Origin: Apricaphanius iberus
Lineage: Eukaryota; Chordata; Actinopteri; Cyprinodontiformes; Aphaniidae
DNA length: 64,000 nt
Direction of reading: 5' to 3'
Assembly (NCBI GenBank): GCA_028564705.1
Contig: JAPXFQ010000178.1
Span: 62,001 to 126,000 of the forward strand
Each line of letters begins with the position of its first letter. Within the stretch, counting starts at the first letter, position 1. Of this stretch, positions 48,108-59,394 are shown piece by piece. The position numbers were made by a program, and so were the translations under genes. The notes under the pieces were generated by a model that was not told where the DNA came from, made no database searches, and was given only the letters and a program-made list of their open reading frames with translations.

Positions 48108-48687
48108 GGCTACGTCCACACTAAGCCGATAAGGTTATAAATGACTCTGGTTAGACGCTTAATGTTATCCACTCAACACGAGCATTTACGCCCCGTTTAA
48201 GGTTCCATGATTGCGCAATCCCATACCGACCTGTGCAAATACTGGGAATGCGCGAAAAGATGCACGAAACAGGCGTATAATCTACGTGACGCCAGCGCCT
48301 ACATAATATATACAAGAAGCTCTACAGCAGAGTACATATCTGCTTGTCCCGTTAACCGAAGAGAACAATAGTTGCTCAGAAGAAGAGAGAGTTTTTGGTG
48401 TGGACAGACGAGGAGATCGATTTATTACTCTTTGCTGTTGTCTTTGTCTGTAGTGTCGTATTGTTATTGACGCAGCATTCATTGACGCCACTTCCTTTCA
48501 TTATCCGGGGAAGCTGTCCACACTTGCTCGTTTAGCCGTTGAATTCAGATTTACACGGCTCTCTTACCCGGCTAATAGTTATCCGGCCACAGAACTTAAA
48601 CGACGCAGGGTTAGTGTGGACGATAGGGGGGTGTAGACTAAATAATTATACGTTTAAGGCATTATCCGGCTTAGTGTGGACGTGGCC
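48108..48687. mobile_element. PIF/Harbinger-like MITE with long inverted ends
   Basis: The left end ggctacgtccacactaagcc and reverse-complemented right end ggccacgtccacactaagcc differ at one base over 20. taa flanks both (48105-48107, 48688-48690). 580 bp, non-coding. It ends 198 bp before the loxl2 exon at 48886. Confidence 0.87.
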
Positions 48688-48885
48688 TAAGACTCAACTC
48701 TGCTAAAGGAAATGTATGCAATTCATGTTAACCACTGATGGGAAATCTGCTTGGAAAATATAATGTTCCAAACTTAGTTATTGAAAGATCATCAGAATAG
48801 CAGCAATGTGAGGTTTTCTCCTTTAAGGGTTTGGTCATTCTGCTTCAACAGTGGCTTCTCCACACTGTGCATTTGTCACTTTCAG

Positions 48886-49069
48886 CAACCATTGGTTCGC
48901 CTCCGTGGTGGAGCCATTGTGGGTGAGGGCCGGGTGGAGGTACTGAAGAATGGCGAGTGGGGCACCATATGTGATGACAAATGGAACCTGCTGTCTGCTA
49001 CTGTGGTGTGTCGGGAGCTGGGCTACGGTTCAGCCAAAGAAATACTGTCTGGAGGACAACTTGGACAAG
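48886..49069 (+). CDS. loxl2: Lysyl oxidase-like 2, internal exon (SRCR domain 3, first half)
   Basis: The acceptor is cactttcag|CAA (phase 0) and the donor is CAAG|gtatac (one base carried over). The exon encodes QPLVRLRGGAIVGEGRVEVL, KNGEWGTICDDKWNLLSATV and VCRELGYGSAKEILSGG, ending QLGQ plus the first base of Gly. This is the conserved start of SRCR3 (RLRGG, EGRVEV, WGTICDDKW, VVCRELG) with two of its six cysteines (IC, VC). Near-identity to LOXL2 SRCR3 makes a functional gene likely. The exon is only 184 bp and sits close to a MITE (48108-48687) and a hAT-like repeat (49663-50517). Confidence 0.96.
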
Positions 49070-49662
49070 GTATACATTTTACAAACATTCTGCAGCGTAT
49101 CATTTTACTTTCATTTATTTGTTTCATAATGTTGTGTCCAATGACATTCTTACGTCCTCTGTTGCTTGATGCGCATTCAGATTTACTAGTGATTATGGCC
49201 TAAAGAAACATGTGGTCAACATGTACAGAGGAGGAAAGCATCCATGTTAATTAGAAAGTAGACCTGGAACTATCCCATTATAGTTAACTCAGAATAACAG
49301 TCTTTACTGCTGGAACAGGTTTGCCTATAATTTCCGACATGCCATCACTTTCCCTGCAGAGTAAAACCACATCTCAGTAAAAATTCATAATTTGATTCCG
49401 TCCTTTCATTGGAACACTGGATGCAGATTTCTGGCATGATAAGTTGAAAGTGGGGCACACCAATGTTACACCTAATTGCAGCCAATAATTCTTCTGTGAT
49501 ACATACAATGTGACTTGGATCAATTATACTGATACTCATTTTAATGTGATGAATTTATTATTTATTTGATATTAAATGAGCCACATTTTATGTAAATATG
49601 ACTGAAGAATGAAATCTTTTTTATAGCTTACATATAATTACAAATAAATGGTCACTAAGCAG

Positions 49663-50517
49663 CAGTGATGGGGAGTAACGCATTAAAAGTAATGGGTTAC
49701 TGTAATCCAATTACTTTTTTCGAGTAACGGGTAAAGTAAATGATTACAGTGGCCAAAAAAAGTAATTAAACTGCCATTACTTCTGCGCATCTCATGACAC
49801 AGATGACAAACCCTCACCTTTTGGTGAAATGTGCCGTTTGAATCAAAAATAGGTCAACGACTTCTTTTTGGTACTACGATGCTTTCCAGATGCTTTGATA
49901 TGTATGTATATATATAGTTGCAAACCCCCCACCCCACAGCAAAAGTGAAGATGGCATTGCACCGACACCCAAGCAACGGCAGCCCAATTTTCCAGGAACC
50001 CATGGTAACACCGACAACAAAAACAGAATTAAATAGACTTGTGGCATCTTTCACTGTGGAGGATATATAATTCAATTCAATTCAGTTTATTTATATGGCG
50101 CCATTTCACAACAGATGTCATCTCAAGGCACTTTACAAAAAGAGTTATTACAATACAATGTTTAGTGTAGAAATTACAGAACCACAGAAGATTGCGTCGT
50201 GGAATTCTCAGCAATCCCTCATACTGAGCAAGCATGCAGCGACAGTGGGAAGGAAAAACTCAATTTTAACAGGAAGAAACCTCCGGCAGAATATAGTGAT
50301 ACATAGCATACGGTAACTTGAGTTTTGACTTCAAACGTAGAATTTACCCTGCATGTCAGGTATGATGTTTTAGAACGATGTAAAAGTAGTGTAACTAGTA
50401 ATGTAACTAAGTTACTCTCCAAAAAAGTAACTATGTAATGTAAGGCATTACTGTATTGATAAGTAATGAGTAATATGTAGTGGATTACTGTTTTTAAGTA
50501 ACTAGCCCAACACTGGA
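49663..50517. mobile_element. hAT-like element of the CAGTGTTGGG type, carrying a nested LINE A tail
   Basis: The left end gtgatggggagtaacgcatta and reverse-complemented right end gtgttgggctagttactt are the worn ends of a very common fish repeat built of gtaac/gttac motifs. Within it, 50070-50302 is a reverse-orientation LINE-A tail (ttcaattcaattcagtttatttatatggcgcc, then 3' UTR), matching 60590-60872. No clear target duplication was seen. Confidence 0.7.
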
Positions 50518-51227
50518 CAAACTTTTCAATAATTGTATAATTTTTCTAATTATCCCCTTTAAATTTTTAATAACCCACCCGTCAATCAGTTTTGTCATGA
50601 ATCTAGCTACTTTTTGGGTGTTATTGGAGAGTTTCGGAGACTCTGTTGTGAAGCACTTATCCTTACGCCTCATTCATACTGGGTGTGGTATGTGTGCAGT
50701 CTGGTGTCCGTACGGCTGCTCCTACTTTGGTGTGTTCATGGTGTGAATGCGGAGCTCAGTGCTTCTGTGTCAAGTCTATTATTTCCGGATGCCAGATTTT
50801 TTTTATTTTTTTTATTAAGTTAAAGAAATAATAAACGTATTTCCATAATAATACTTATACAAAATGATCGAAGTACATAACTTTAGCAACGGAGCTAAGT
50901 TAACATTATTTAGATATTTAAAAGACAAAAAACAACAACATGAGACTTAATTTAACTTGATAACATTAAACTAAATAAAAACAGTATACTTAACCCCGTA
51001 GAACAAGCCAAGTGAATAAATACTCTTCAAAAAAAGCAGGAGAATGTTGTGTGGCTTTTGTTTACAATCCTCCACTCTCTGGCCAATTTATCAAGCACAC
51101 CTGCACAACTGTTCATAAATGCAAATTTCTAATAAACTAATCACATGGTGGCAACTCTGTGCATTTAGGTATGTAGACATCGTCAAGACGATCTGCTGCA
51201 GTTCAAACCGAGCATCAGTATGGTGAA

Positions 51228-52200
51228 GAAAGGTGGGGGAAAAAAGGTGGGGGAAAAAAGCGTTCACATGTGTTTTGATCCTTAGTCAAGAGTGAAAAAA
51301 CAGGTAATAGAAAAAAACCACACCTAAACATTTAAGCACATATTCAGACATTAAAATTGAGACATAAGGAGGGAATGGGCGGGTATGAGCTCCAGTCCAC
51401 AGGTTAACGCGCTGCCATCGAGGCGCGTTATTATCCAGCTTCCTGGTGCAGGAGAGAGCCTTAGGATATAGCGAGACGGTGTGTGTGTGTTAGTGTGTGT
51501 GTCTGAATCCATGTCAGTGTGTGCGTCAGTAGATGTCGGTGTACAGGGGGGAGGATCCTTTGTTTACATTTCTTTCATGGGCATTTGATTGTGGACCAAG
51601 TTGAAGGTCTTCATGGGAGCCAAAACAATAATTATTTGGATAACAGGGAGAGCAAATTTCCTCTCTACCCCTTCAGTCTGTCAGTGGTTTCTTTTATAGT
51701 CTAATTCAACCAAATAAAATTCCAGATTACTCTATTAATTTCCAATTGCACCAATCCACACTGACAGTTTCTCCAAGTCCGATGACAATTCGCGAGTGAG
51801 TCCCAAGCGCCAGCTAGATTGAACTCTTGCAGCGTCTAGCCTGTGCTCGAGCTCACCAAGCGTGAGGTTCTGAGTTCCATCAGAACGAATCCGTGCTTCA
51901 GACTGCTCCATCAGCCTTCCAGTTGCTTCCAGAACTGTCTCCAATTTCGGTATTTGTTGCTCCATTTTGTGGCAGATCCGGTACATGCCCATTCCAGTCA
52001 GCAGGAACCCGATCCACATAAATCCAAATAGCCAGATATCCATAACCAGGATGCCCTTTTCCGGTGCTTCATAGAGTTGAGTAGATTTTATCAATAGCAT
52101 TCAGACACCAGCTGACCTTTTCCATCTTTCCCTTAAAAAAAGACACTCCATATAGAGGCACAGGGCATAGAGCAGTGGGATAAGACACAGGAGGAGGAGG
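51228..52200 (-). mobile_element. Membrane/coiled-coil retroposed family, copy 3
   Basis: On the minus strand it covers about 52200 down to 51228. It includes a leader, the longest ORF (52100-51735), the conserved 3' region (gagctccagtccacagg at 51389-51405, GT-rich stretch 51480-51520) and a G-rich left edge (ggtgggggaaaaaaggtggggg). The 3' tail seen in copies 1 and 2 is missing. Its upstream side abuts a Tc1 fragment. Confidence 0.72.
51735..52100 (-). CDS. Small membrane/coiled-coil ORF of the repeat family (copy 3)
   Basis: A 121-residue frame, the longest of the three. Residues 1-16 are MLLIKSTQLYEAPEKG. Residues about 19-40 are a hydrophobic membrane-type helix (VMDIWLFGFMWIGFLLTGMG). 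Residues about 46-115 are a heptad-rich coiled coil (KLETVLEATGRLMEQSEARI, DGTQNLTLGELEHRLDAA and LSSDLEKLSVWIGA). No catalytic motif and no known family is recognised. The residue pattern is preserved against copy 2 even where the DNA differs, which is either shared recent origin or past selection. It could be an accessory protein of a non-LTR or other retroelement, or a captured host fragment. Confidence 0.5.
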   Translation of the reverse strand: MLLIKSTQLYEAPEKGILVMDIWLFGFMWIGFLLTGMGMYRICHKMEQQIPKLETVLEATGRLMEQSEARIRSDGTQNLTLGELEHRLDAARVQSSWRLGLTRELSSDLEKLSVWIGAIGN

Positions 52201-52212
52201 GAGAGAAAAAGC

Positions 52213-53150
52213 GTGCGTCCTCGCCGAGAGCCAATGAGAATTGATTATCGTTGCAACGCCACAGCCTACCTGAGTATTATTGCTGACCATGTCCATCCCT
52301 TTATCACCACAGTGTACCCATCTTCTGATGGCTACTTCCAGGAGTATAATGCGACATGTGTCGGGGTTAAAAACTTTTATTCTTTATTACTTTTGCAGGA
52401 TAAACTCCTTCTTCAATCAGGAACTGCTATCTCTATGTTTTAGAGGACCCAACGCTCCTCAGCGGAACCTTTTCAGAATAAGACTCAGGGACAGAGAGAA
52501 ACAACACAACCACACAACAGAACAGAGGACTGTTCTGGCTACCTTCTCGACAGTGGAGCACTCTTTTTATTGAACACAAAGAAAAAATCACATGACATGG
52601 TCACTCCCAGTACATAGACCTTTCTTGTGTCCCAAAATATCGTACACTCCCTGAGTCTGGTTTTGCTCCAAAATGATTTACAAACACCCGCTTTTATGGG
52701 GGTCATAACCTAAACTATCTTTTCTTCCTGTTTGAGCACAGTCTGCTGCAATTTATCAGTTCCTGGTCTAAACAAAACCTGGTATTTATAACCGTTGTGA
52801 AAACCTGGTACAAATGTAAGATTGTTTTTACTTCACCAGCTTGATCCTTTTTGAAATAATAAGGCAGGTTATATGAACCTACATATAAAAATGTTTACCC
52901 AAATATATGTAAAGCAGGTTATACAAAAATGCATATAAACGTGTTCACAAAGATATGGTATTCCTCAAATGTCATAAAGCGCCAATCGTCTCACGTTATT
53001 TTCTTGACATGACAATGAGTTCACTGTACTCAGATGGCCTCCACAGTCACCAGATCTCAGTCCAATAGAGCAGCTTTGAAATGTGGTGGAACGGGAGATT
53101 CTAGAGAATCATGGATGTGCAGCTGACAAATCTGCAGCAACTGTGTGAAA
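52213..53150 (+). mobile_element. Tc1-like transposase remnant split by a solo LTR
   Basis: The left part (52255-52358) encodes YLSIIADHVHPFITTVYPSS and DGYFQEYNA, the DNAP-type Asp block with the Asp lost. The right part (52968-53145) encodes the continuation: the DMTMSS-equivalent region, WPPQSPDLSPIEQL and NVVEREILE in eroded frames. The break coincides with the LTR at 52359-52967. Confidence 0.82.
52359..52967. mobile_element. Solo LTR with TG...CA ends
   Basis: The inserted sequence starts tgtcggggtt and ends ttcctca (TG...CA). It is flanked by catg (52355-52358) and aatg (52968-52971), a 4-bp target duplication with one mismatch. The Tc1 relative reads continuously across this point. 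At 609 bp with no internal coding region, it is most simply a solo LTR left by recombination. The family is not assigned. Confidence 0.7.
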
Positions 53151-53278
53151 GGAAGGATCACAGTATTCCAGCCAGATCCTCTTCAACCCCTCAGACGCCT
53201 CAGTCAGCCAATGGAGGCAGTATATAGCCCAGAACTGGTGCATGTTTTTGTGGGAGTAGCTCACATTAACTACTCAAG

Positions 53279-53330
53279 GGAACACGGGGAGAACATGCAA
53301 ACTCAACACAGAAAGGCCCTTTTGCCAACC
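53279..53330 (-). repeat. SINE-class fragment
   Basis: gaacacggggagaacatgcaaactcaacacagaaaggccc matches the class at 36075-36450. Confidence 0.7.
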
Positions 53331-54700
53331 TGTTTGTTAAGGAGGAGCGGGCGGCCAAAACAGTGTTTGGCTTGTGTTTATATCTCCCGCAAAGGACGAC
53401 CTTCATTTTACCATTAAGAGCACAGATAAGGCTGAAGCTTATTGGTCCGGGTGGACCGTCAGAATCGTCCCTGGGGCTAATTTAATACTGGGTTTAGGTA
53501 TCCATCCATTATCATGTAAAAATGGACCAACATTTCTGAGGAATGTTTCCAGTGCCTTGTTTAAGCTACGCCACAAAGGATTAAGGCAGTTCTGAAGACA
53601 AAAGTGGATCTAAACTGGTACTAGTAATGTGTATATAATAAGGTGGCCACTGATTGTATATGTACTTGTTATTGCGTAAACCACCAAGATTTAGTGTTGT
53701 GGCAGGAGCAAATTTCTAGAGATGTTCTGCACCGCAGTCAGTGTGAATGAGGTGTTACTCTTCTCACCAAGCAATGGTGCTGCTGTGGGCTCTTCTCCCA
53801 TTCCAGAGCGCTTGCAGCCAGTAGCCAGTCCTTCAACTGGAGTCCGCTGGCCCTGGACTGGGGGACAGTCAGAGAAGATTTTGATCCTGGTTCTTGCCTG
53901 TTTCTGGACCTCAGATTTGTTGTGGGTCAACAATTTTATTTGAGGATATTAACCAGACCCTTGTGGATATAAAAAGACTTGCCTTGGTTTTATCACCTTT
54001 ATGAGGTTATGAATGGTGAGTCACACATTATATTACCTACTATATATTATTATAGGCAATGTTTGGGGCATAGGAACACTAAAGTGAAAGATATGTAGAA
54101 AAATCACAACTGATCAATTATTGTTAGATTCTGTTGACATCTAACATGTCATTATTCTTGATTAGGACTGAGTGATTCACACCATGTTGCTCAACTGTAG
54201 ATCTAGATGTCTGTATACTACTGTATACTGTGGATCTATATTTTTAATATTCTTTGCATTTATTATTAATTAGATAATGTGCATATGACATATATTGATG
54301 GTGAATTTCTTTACTTTAGCTCACCTCAAAGTGTGCTGAGCCTGGGCCGTCTTGTTTTTCTCGTCACACCTAACAGGTTTAAATCTGCTTCTCTAGTTAT
54401 TGGAACAATGTCCTCCAAAGTATCAATGTGGCATTGCTTTAAATTTAAAGATAGAATTTTGAAAAAACTTGACCAACAAACAATCTGTAAAGTTAGTTTT
54501 CTCTCTGACAGCTAGCTAATCACATTTCTTCCACCTCCTTTCCCAGGGTCAGAAATGACCCATTTTTCAATGATGCACAGTAAATTGTAAGCTGCTCCCC
54601 ATACACATACACACTTCTGCATGAAGTTTATTTTATTTTGGTTATGTCATATATGAGTATTTTAATGAAAAATACATGGAAAAAAGGTGTCTTGAGCATT
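53331..54700. other. loxl2 intron, nothing recognised
   Basis: Short frames without known blocks. No element ends were identified. Confidence 0.4.
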
Positions 54701-54704
54701 TTAA

Positions 54705-55253
54705 GGGTGCAGTCCCATAAGCCCTTTAGTCCAATTGAAACAAAATCTAGTGTGTTTTCCCAGAAAGTCCGGTTTGGTCCGGTGGGAATGAACAATCAAA
54801 CTCTGATTCAGACCAAACAAACAAACTCTAGTTCGCCTAAAAACGATGCTCTCGGTTTGATTAAAACGAACTCTGCTTCGGTTTGATTGCACGTATGAAT
54901 GGTAAACGGACCAGACTGCAATAAAAGCAGGAAACGAACTATAGTACAGGGCATCCTGGGTAAATAAAATCTAAACAACCACTAATACTGCAGAGATAAA
55001 AGCTTGATCTTGTACATAACTTACTCAACTTCTGTAAAGGGAGGCCATCTCTGCTGGAAGTTGTTTTCAGGCGGTCCTCCTCATAGCAAAATGCTTATAT
55101 AGAGCCATTGAAATTGCTGCACAGAGTACTGGGCTTACTGATAATAAAAAGCCAGTATGAATGTGAACCGCACCAGCGAAAAACAGCAACAATGTTGCAA
55201 TTTTGGTCCCCAATCGAACCGAGTCTACCGGACTATCAGGTGTGAATGCAGCC
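54705..55253. mobile_element. PIF/Harbinger-like MITE
   Basis: The left end gggtgcagtcccat and reverse-complemented right end ggctgcattcacac are imperfect inverted repeats, flanked by taa on both sides (54702-54704, 55254-55256). The 549-bp body repeats ggtttggtccgg-type motifs on both strands. Non-coding. Confidence 0.7.
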
Positions 55254-56141
55254 TAAAACGGTGTTAACTGTTAAGGATAACACTCTCTTGGTTTCACCTA
55301 TTGACTGTATGTATCTAGTAGATGAGTAGAAAGACACAAATGTGTCTCTTAACAAGGACAGATAGAAGAAAGTTTATCTTGCTTTAAGTTTAGGGCTACA
55401 CTAAAAAAACAAAATTTCCACCCAACTGATTTGGGTTGATTTAGCAATAATGAATTTGGTTGAGTTAATTAATGTGAACATGTTGGGTCAACCTAATACA
55501 TTTATGTTGCTATAAGGCTAAACAAATAAACAGCAGGGGATAGACTCAAACTCAGAAAAGGGCCTCTGTTTTCTGAGCAGCTGCACTAACAACTTTGCTA
55601 CACAATAACTCAAAAATGTATATAATAATATACATATATTATTTCATTTACATTGTTAACGAAAAATTATTATAATATTATAAATACCTACCACTTTCCT
55701 GTTTTCATGAAAAAAGTGAAGGAATTATATTACTGAAACCATTATAATCATGTTTAGTTAACACTGGAAATGAAGGTATGCCTTACAGCAACCTGAATGT
55801 ATGAGGTTGACCCAACATGTTCATATTTAGTTCAGTCAACAAACCTTTAGTATTGCTAAACCAACCGATTCATTTAGTTGGAAATAGTGTTTTTTTTTTT
55901 TAGTGTAGGCTGATTGCTGCTGGCTTACATAAGTCATTTCAATTTCAGATTTTTCAATTGTGGCTTCCTTTACCTTCCTGAAATATTAAGAATCAAATTA
56001 GCATTGTGTTAAGGTCTTGTTCACGAATGAGGGAAAAATGGAGTGGGAGATCAAAAGACAGATTGGTAAGGTGTCTGCAGTTATGGGGGCGCTGTACTGA
56101 TCTTTTGTGGCGAATAGAGAGCTGAGCGAAAGACAAAGCTC
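55254..56141. other. loxl2 intron, AT-rich, with a weak inverted motif pair
   Basis: The text gaacatgttgggtcaacctaataca (55487-55511) recurs inverted near 55803-55825 (gaggttgacccaacatgttc). This may mark another small palindromic element bounded by about 55400 and 55905. No coding sequence was seen. Confidence 0.5.
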
Positions 56142-56650
56142 TTGATTTACCGGTCGATCTACGTTCCTACCGTCATCTATGGTCACAAACTCCTGGTGGT
56201 GACCGAAAGAACAAGATTACAGATACAGGCGGCTGAAATTAGTTTCCTCCGTAGGGTGGCTGGGCTCTCCCTTAGAGATAGGGTGAGAAGCTCGGTCATC
56301 TGGAAGGGGCTCAGAGTAGAGCCGCTGCTCCTCCACATTGAGAGGAGCCAGTTGAGATGGCTTGAACATCTGGTCAGGATGCCTCCTGGACGCCTCCCTG
56401 GTGAGGCTTTCCGGGTACGTCCCACCGAGAGGAGGCCCAGAGGAAGACCCAGGACTCGCTGGAGGGACTATCTCTCTCAGTTGTCCGGGGAACGACTCGG
56501 TATTCCTCACAAGGAGCTGGCCCAAGTGGCTGGGGAGAGGGAAGTCTGGGTCGCTTTGCTTAAACTGCTGTCCCTGCGACCAGTCCCCGAATAAGTGAAA
56601 GAAGATGTATAGATGGATGAATGGATGGATTGATGGATGGATAGATGGAT
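56142..56650 (+). mobile_element. RTE/Rex3-like LINE 3' end
   Basis: The 150-residue frame (56142-56594) reads VIYGHKLLVVTERTRLQIQA, SFLRRVAGLSLRDRVRSSVI, IERSQLRWLEHLVRMPPGRL and RGRPRTRWRDYLSQLSGERL, the well-known C-terminal tail of RTE-type ORF2 in fish. A 3' tail of (atgg)n/(gatg)n follows (56605-56650). The frame is intact over this segment, and the rest of the element is truncated. Confidence 0.85.
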
Positions 56651-57049
56651 TAACATTTAATAACAGACAGAGCAGGTGGTAAAGCTTGTATCTCAGTGGC
56701 AAAATAACATTAATTCTTTATAGGTTGTGTGTCGGAGTGGTTTGAGCTGGATTACAGATTTAAAAGCGTTTGGTTCAGTTTAACAACTCAAAATATTCAT
56801 GAATTCAATTGGTCTTCTCATGTTGTTTTGTCAAGTACATTAAATGATTGGACCTAAAATACCAATGTCTACTGACAGCCATCATGTACAAATGCACGTG
56901 GAGTTATCTAACCCAACTGCAAATGAGATTTATCAGTTATGTTCGTGTGCTCAGGTGAATGAAAAAAGGTTAAACAAGAACAGTTTAACAGTTAAATAAA
57001 ACTAATAGCAGAAAGATTGTATCTAAATACAAGACTTCCTGATAACTTT

Positions 57050-58340
57050 TGAGACCTGTCAGTCTCAAAAAGATTCAACTCCATGAATATGATTCTTTAT
57101 AATAATTCCTAACTAGGTGGTTTTAATACCACCTGATCCAACCAATTAAGGGGCTTCATTAGTTGCACTCAGGTGTGCTTGACTAGGAGCACCTCAAACA
57201 TCTGGAGATAAATTGCTGCAAGGAACAAATATGAGAGGAGCGCAGAGACCTTGACTGTTCATAGAGCTAGCAAGGGAAAGGAACAGCAGAAAGAGGGCGC
57301 TATCAACAGCTGCCATCAGGTTCCTGGGGGATGTAGACTGTCAAAAATGACCCACTCGTTCCAGAAGCCCTGCAGTTAGACTTAGTTACAGAAGCCGCTG
57401 AGCTATCAGTTTCTAAAGTAAGGTCCATATTAAATATTGGCTGTGTTTACATGCAGCCAATAACCCATTCAAAACCGGGATATTAGCAATAACCCGGTCA
57501 CGCACGGCCATGTAAACACCAGCAAAAACCTGAATATGCGCATATTCTGGTTTTTAAAAGCCCAAATATTTCCCATGGGGTACCCCTTTTCTAACGTGAA
57601 AATCTGGTCATGTAAATGCGTGTCGGCATATCCCCACAAAAGGAACATTGATTTGTGTTCTGCGCATGTTCTCTTCGCAAGGAATCTTGGTCTTTTTGTG
57701 TAGAGGAACTTCTAGTATAAGCCGTCCATAATACAAATCTCTTGTCTACAGGAGGAACTCTCTCTCTCTCTACTTCTTTCTGCTCACGCATATAAACGGG
57801 TTATTCTAAATGTTTCAGAAGCCTGACTATTGACCTTAACTCCACCATAGCCTGAATATTGGCTGCATGTAAACGTAGTCACTGAAGAGTTCCATGCCTA
57901 AACTCCCAGATTTACACTACTGCTGGCAAAAAGTTGGCTCCAGTTTGCTTACAGCTAAATGAGTGAAAATAGGTTTTTGAGTTAATAAAACCTTTTTGGC
58001 CCAGTAGCATATGTCTTGAGGAGGAAGAACAAAGTATGATAAGAGCATAATGGCTACAGTGAAGCATGGTGATGGCTCAGTGACACTATAAGGCTACTTC
58101 GCGTTCTGCCAGTAACAGGACCAGAATTCCAATGAGTCCTCCAAGTTTTGGGTTTAGGCTGGAAGATCCTATAGAAGCCATCATTGTTGTCCTGTTGAAA
58201 CACTGTAGAACACTTCAGATGGATGATTAACATGGCAATGATGTCACTAAGAACTGAAGATGGTTGCTATCAGGGGGGATTTTCATCATGGTTTCCATTG
58301 CAGAAAAAATGCTGGATTGCATTCTTTCTAGTAATTTTAG
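57050..58340 (+). mobile_element. Decayed Tc1-like element hosting a MITE
   Basis: Near 58035-58090 the text encodes RRKNKV and MATVKHGDGS, an eroded TVKHGGGS-type block of Tc1 transposases. Flanking text (57100-57438 and 57881-58010) appears to be its N-terminal half. A MITE at 57439-57880 separates ggtccatattaaatatt from actgaagagttccatgcc. The element has many stops. Confidence 0.6.
57439..57880. mobile_element. MITE with tttacatgcagccaat inverted ends
   Basis: The left end ggctgtgtttacatgcagcc and reverse-complemented right end gactacgtttacatgcagcc form long inverted repeats. Structure and length (442 bp) match the PIF-like MITEs elsewhere, but the 3-bp duplication is not clear here. Confidence 0.75.
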
Positions 58341-58658
58341 ATGCAATTGATGAAAAAATGATGAATTATTGATTGAATAAAAATATTGATCTTATATTGG
58401 ATTGGGTAAGCAACACTTATAGGCAAAAACAGCTTGGCTTAAAGGAAAACCTGTGACATCAAGCTTGAGTTAGCAAGCAGTGGACTTTATATTGCGTATA
58501 TAATAAATATAGTTGTACTTTGGGAAAAAATTATGTTGATTTTTTTAAATCCACTGGTAACTTTTTGTTAAACATGTATTGATTAAGTTTTCAAAGTCAA
58601 AATACAAACTACTAATGTTTAAAAATGGATAATCTCTAAATGCGTGTATGTTTTTCAG

Positions 58659-58810
58659 GGATGGGGCCCGTGCATATGAACGAAGTGAAGTGCTTAGGGT
58701 TTGAGAAGTCCATAACTGAGTGTCCTTTCAACAAAGAGGCTCTAGGCTGCAGCCATGAAGAAGATGCAGCCGTCAGATGTAACGTCCCAGCTATGGGCTT
58801 CGAGCAGAGG
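58659..58810 (+). CDS. loxl2: Lysyl oxidase-like 2, internal exon (SRCR domain 3, second half)
   Basis: The acceptor is gtttttcag|GG, completing a Gly codon with the previous exon. The donor is AGG|gtcagt (phase 0). It encodes MGPVHMNEVKCLGFEKSITE, CPFNKEALGCSHEEDAAVRC and NVPAMGFEQR. These give the remaining four SRCR3 cysteines (KC, EC, GC, RC) and the acidic HEEDAAV block typical of group A SRCR domains. Alignment with vertebrate LOXL2 is gap-free. The 416-bp intron that follows is the only short one visible. Confidence 0.96.
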
Positions 58811-59226
58811 GTCAGTCTCACTTCTGTTTCAGGACTAGGTTGAACCTTGGACAAGGAAATGAGATCCAACTAGAGATGTATTAGTTTGTGTTCAACTGTT
58901 GATGTTGGTGGCTTTCTGCCCGCTGAACCTTTCAGCATAAGATGTGTTCTGGACCAGGAAGCTGGAGAACTTTGTTTGTCTTTATGACAAAAAGCTTCAC
59001 TGATGGCTTCTCTGACTGGGATTTGGGGATTTTTGAAGTCTTTATTACTTTTTAATGTTGTATAAATAGATGTGTCGTCATCAAGAGCAATTGAAAATAG
59101 ACATAAGAGTGAGTGAACAGGTTAATGTGTAGTATTTATATGCAAAACTACTTTATCATCACTTCTGCTTTAAGGAACAACAGGCTATGCTAAGCTGGGT
59201 TTTCTTTCCTAATGCTTCACCCACAG

Positions 59227-59394
59227 CTGCGTCTGCGAGGTGGCCGTAACCCCTTCGAAGGTCGTGTAGAGGTGTTGGTGGAGAGGAACGCCTCTTTGGT
59301 GTGGGGGACAGTGTGCAGTGAGGGCTGGGGGACCATGGAGGCCATGGTGGTCTGCAGACAGCTGGGCCTGGGCTTTGCCAGCAGTGCCTTCCAG
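59227..59394 (+). CDS. loxl2: Lysyl oxidase-like 2, internal exon (SRCR domain 4, first half)
   Basis: The acceptor is tcacccacag|CTG (phase 0) and the donor is TTCCAG|gtacgt (phase 0). The exon reads [40 protein letters not shown] and [16 protein letters not shown], opening SRCR4. NAS at the centre matches the glycosylated Asn-455 site of human LOXL2 (NGS there). The next exon should begin ETWYW-like, as in LOXL2, but I find no such sequence in 59395-64000, so it lies beyond the window. Confidence 0.96.

Noticed and set aside
50095..50316. Protein-like similarity between frames at 50095-50316 and 60587-60955
   Set aside because: Both are translations of the LINE-A 3' UTR, which is noncoding.
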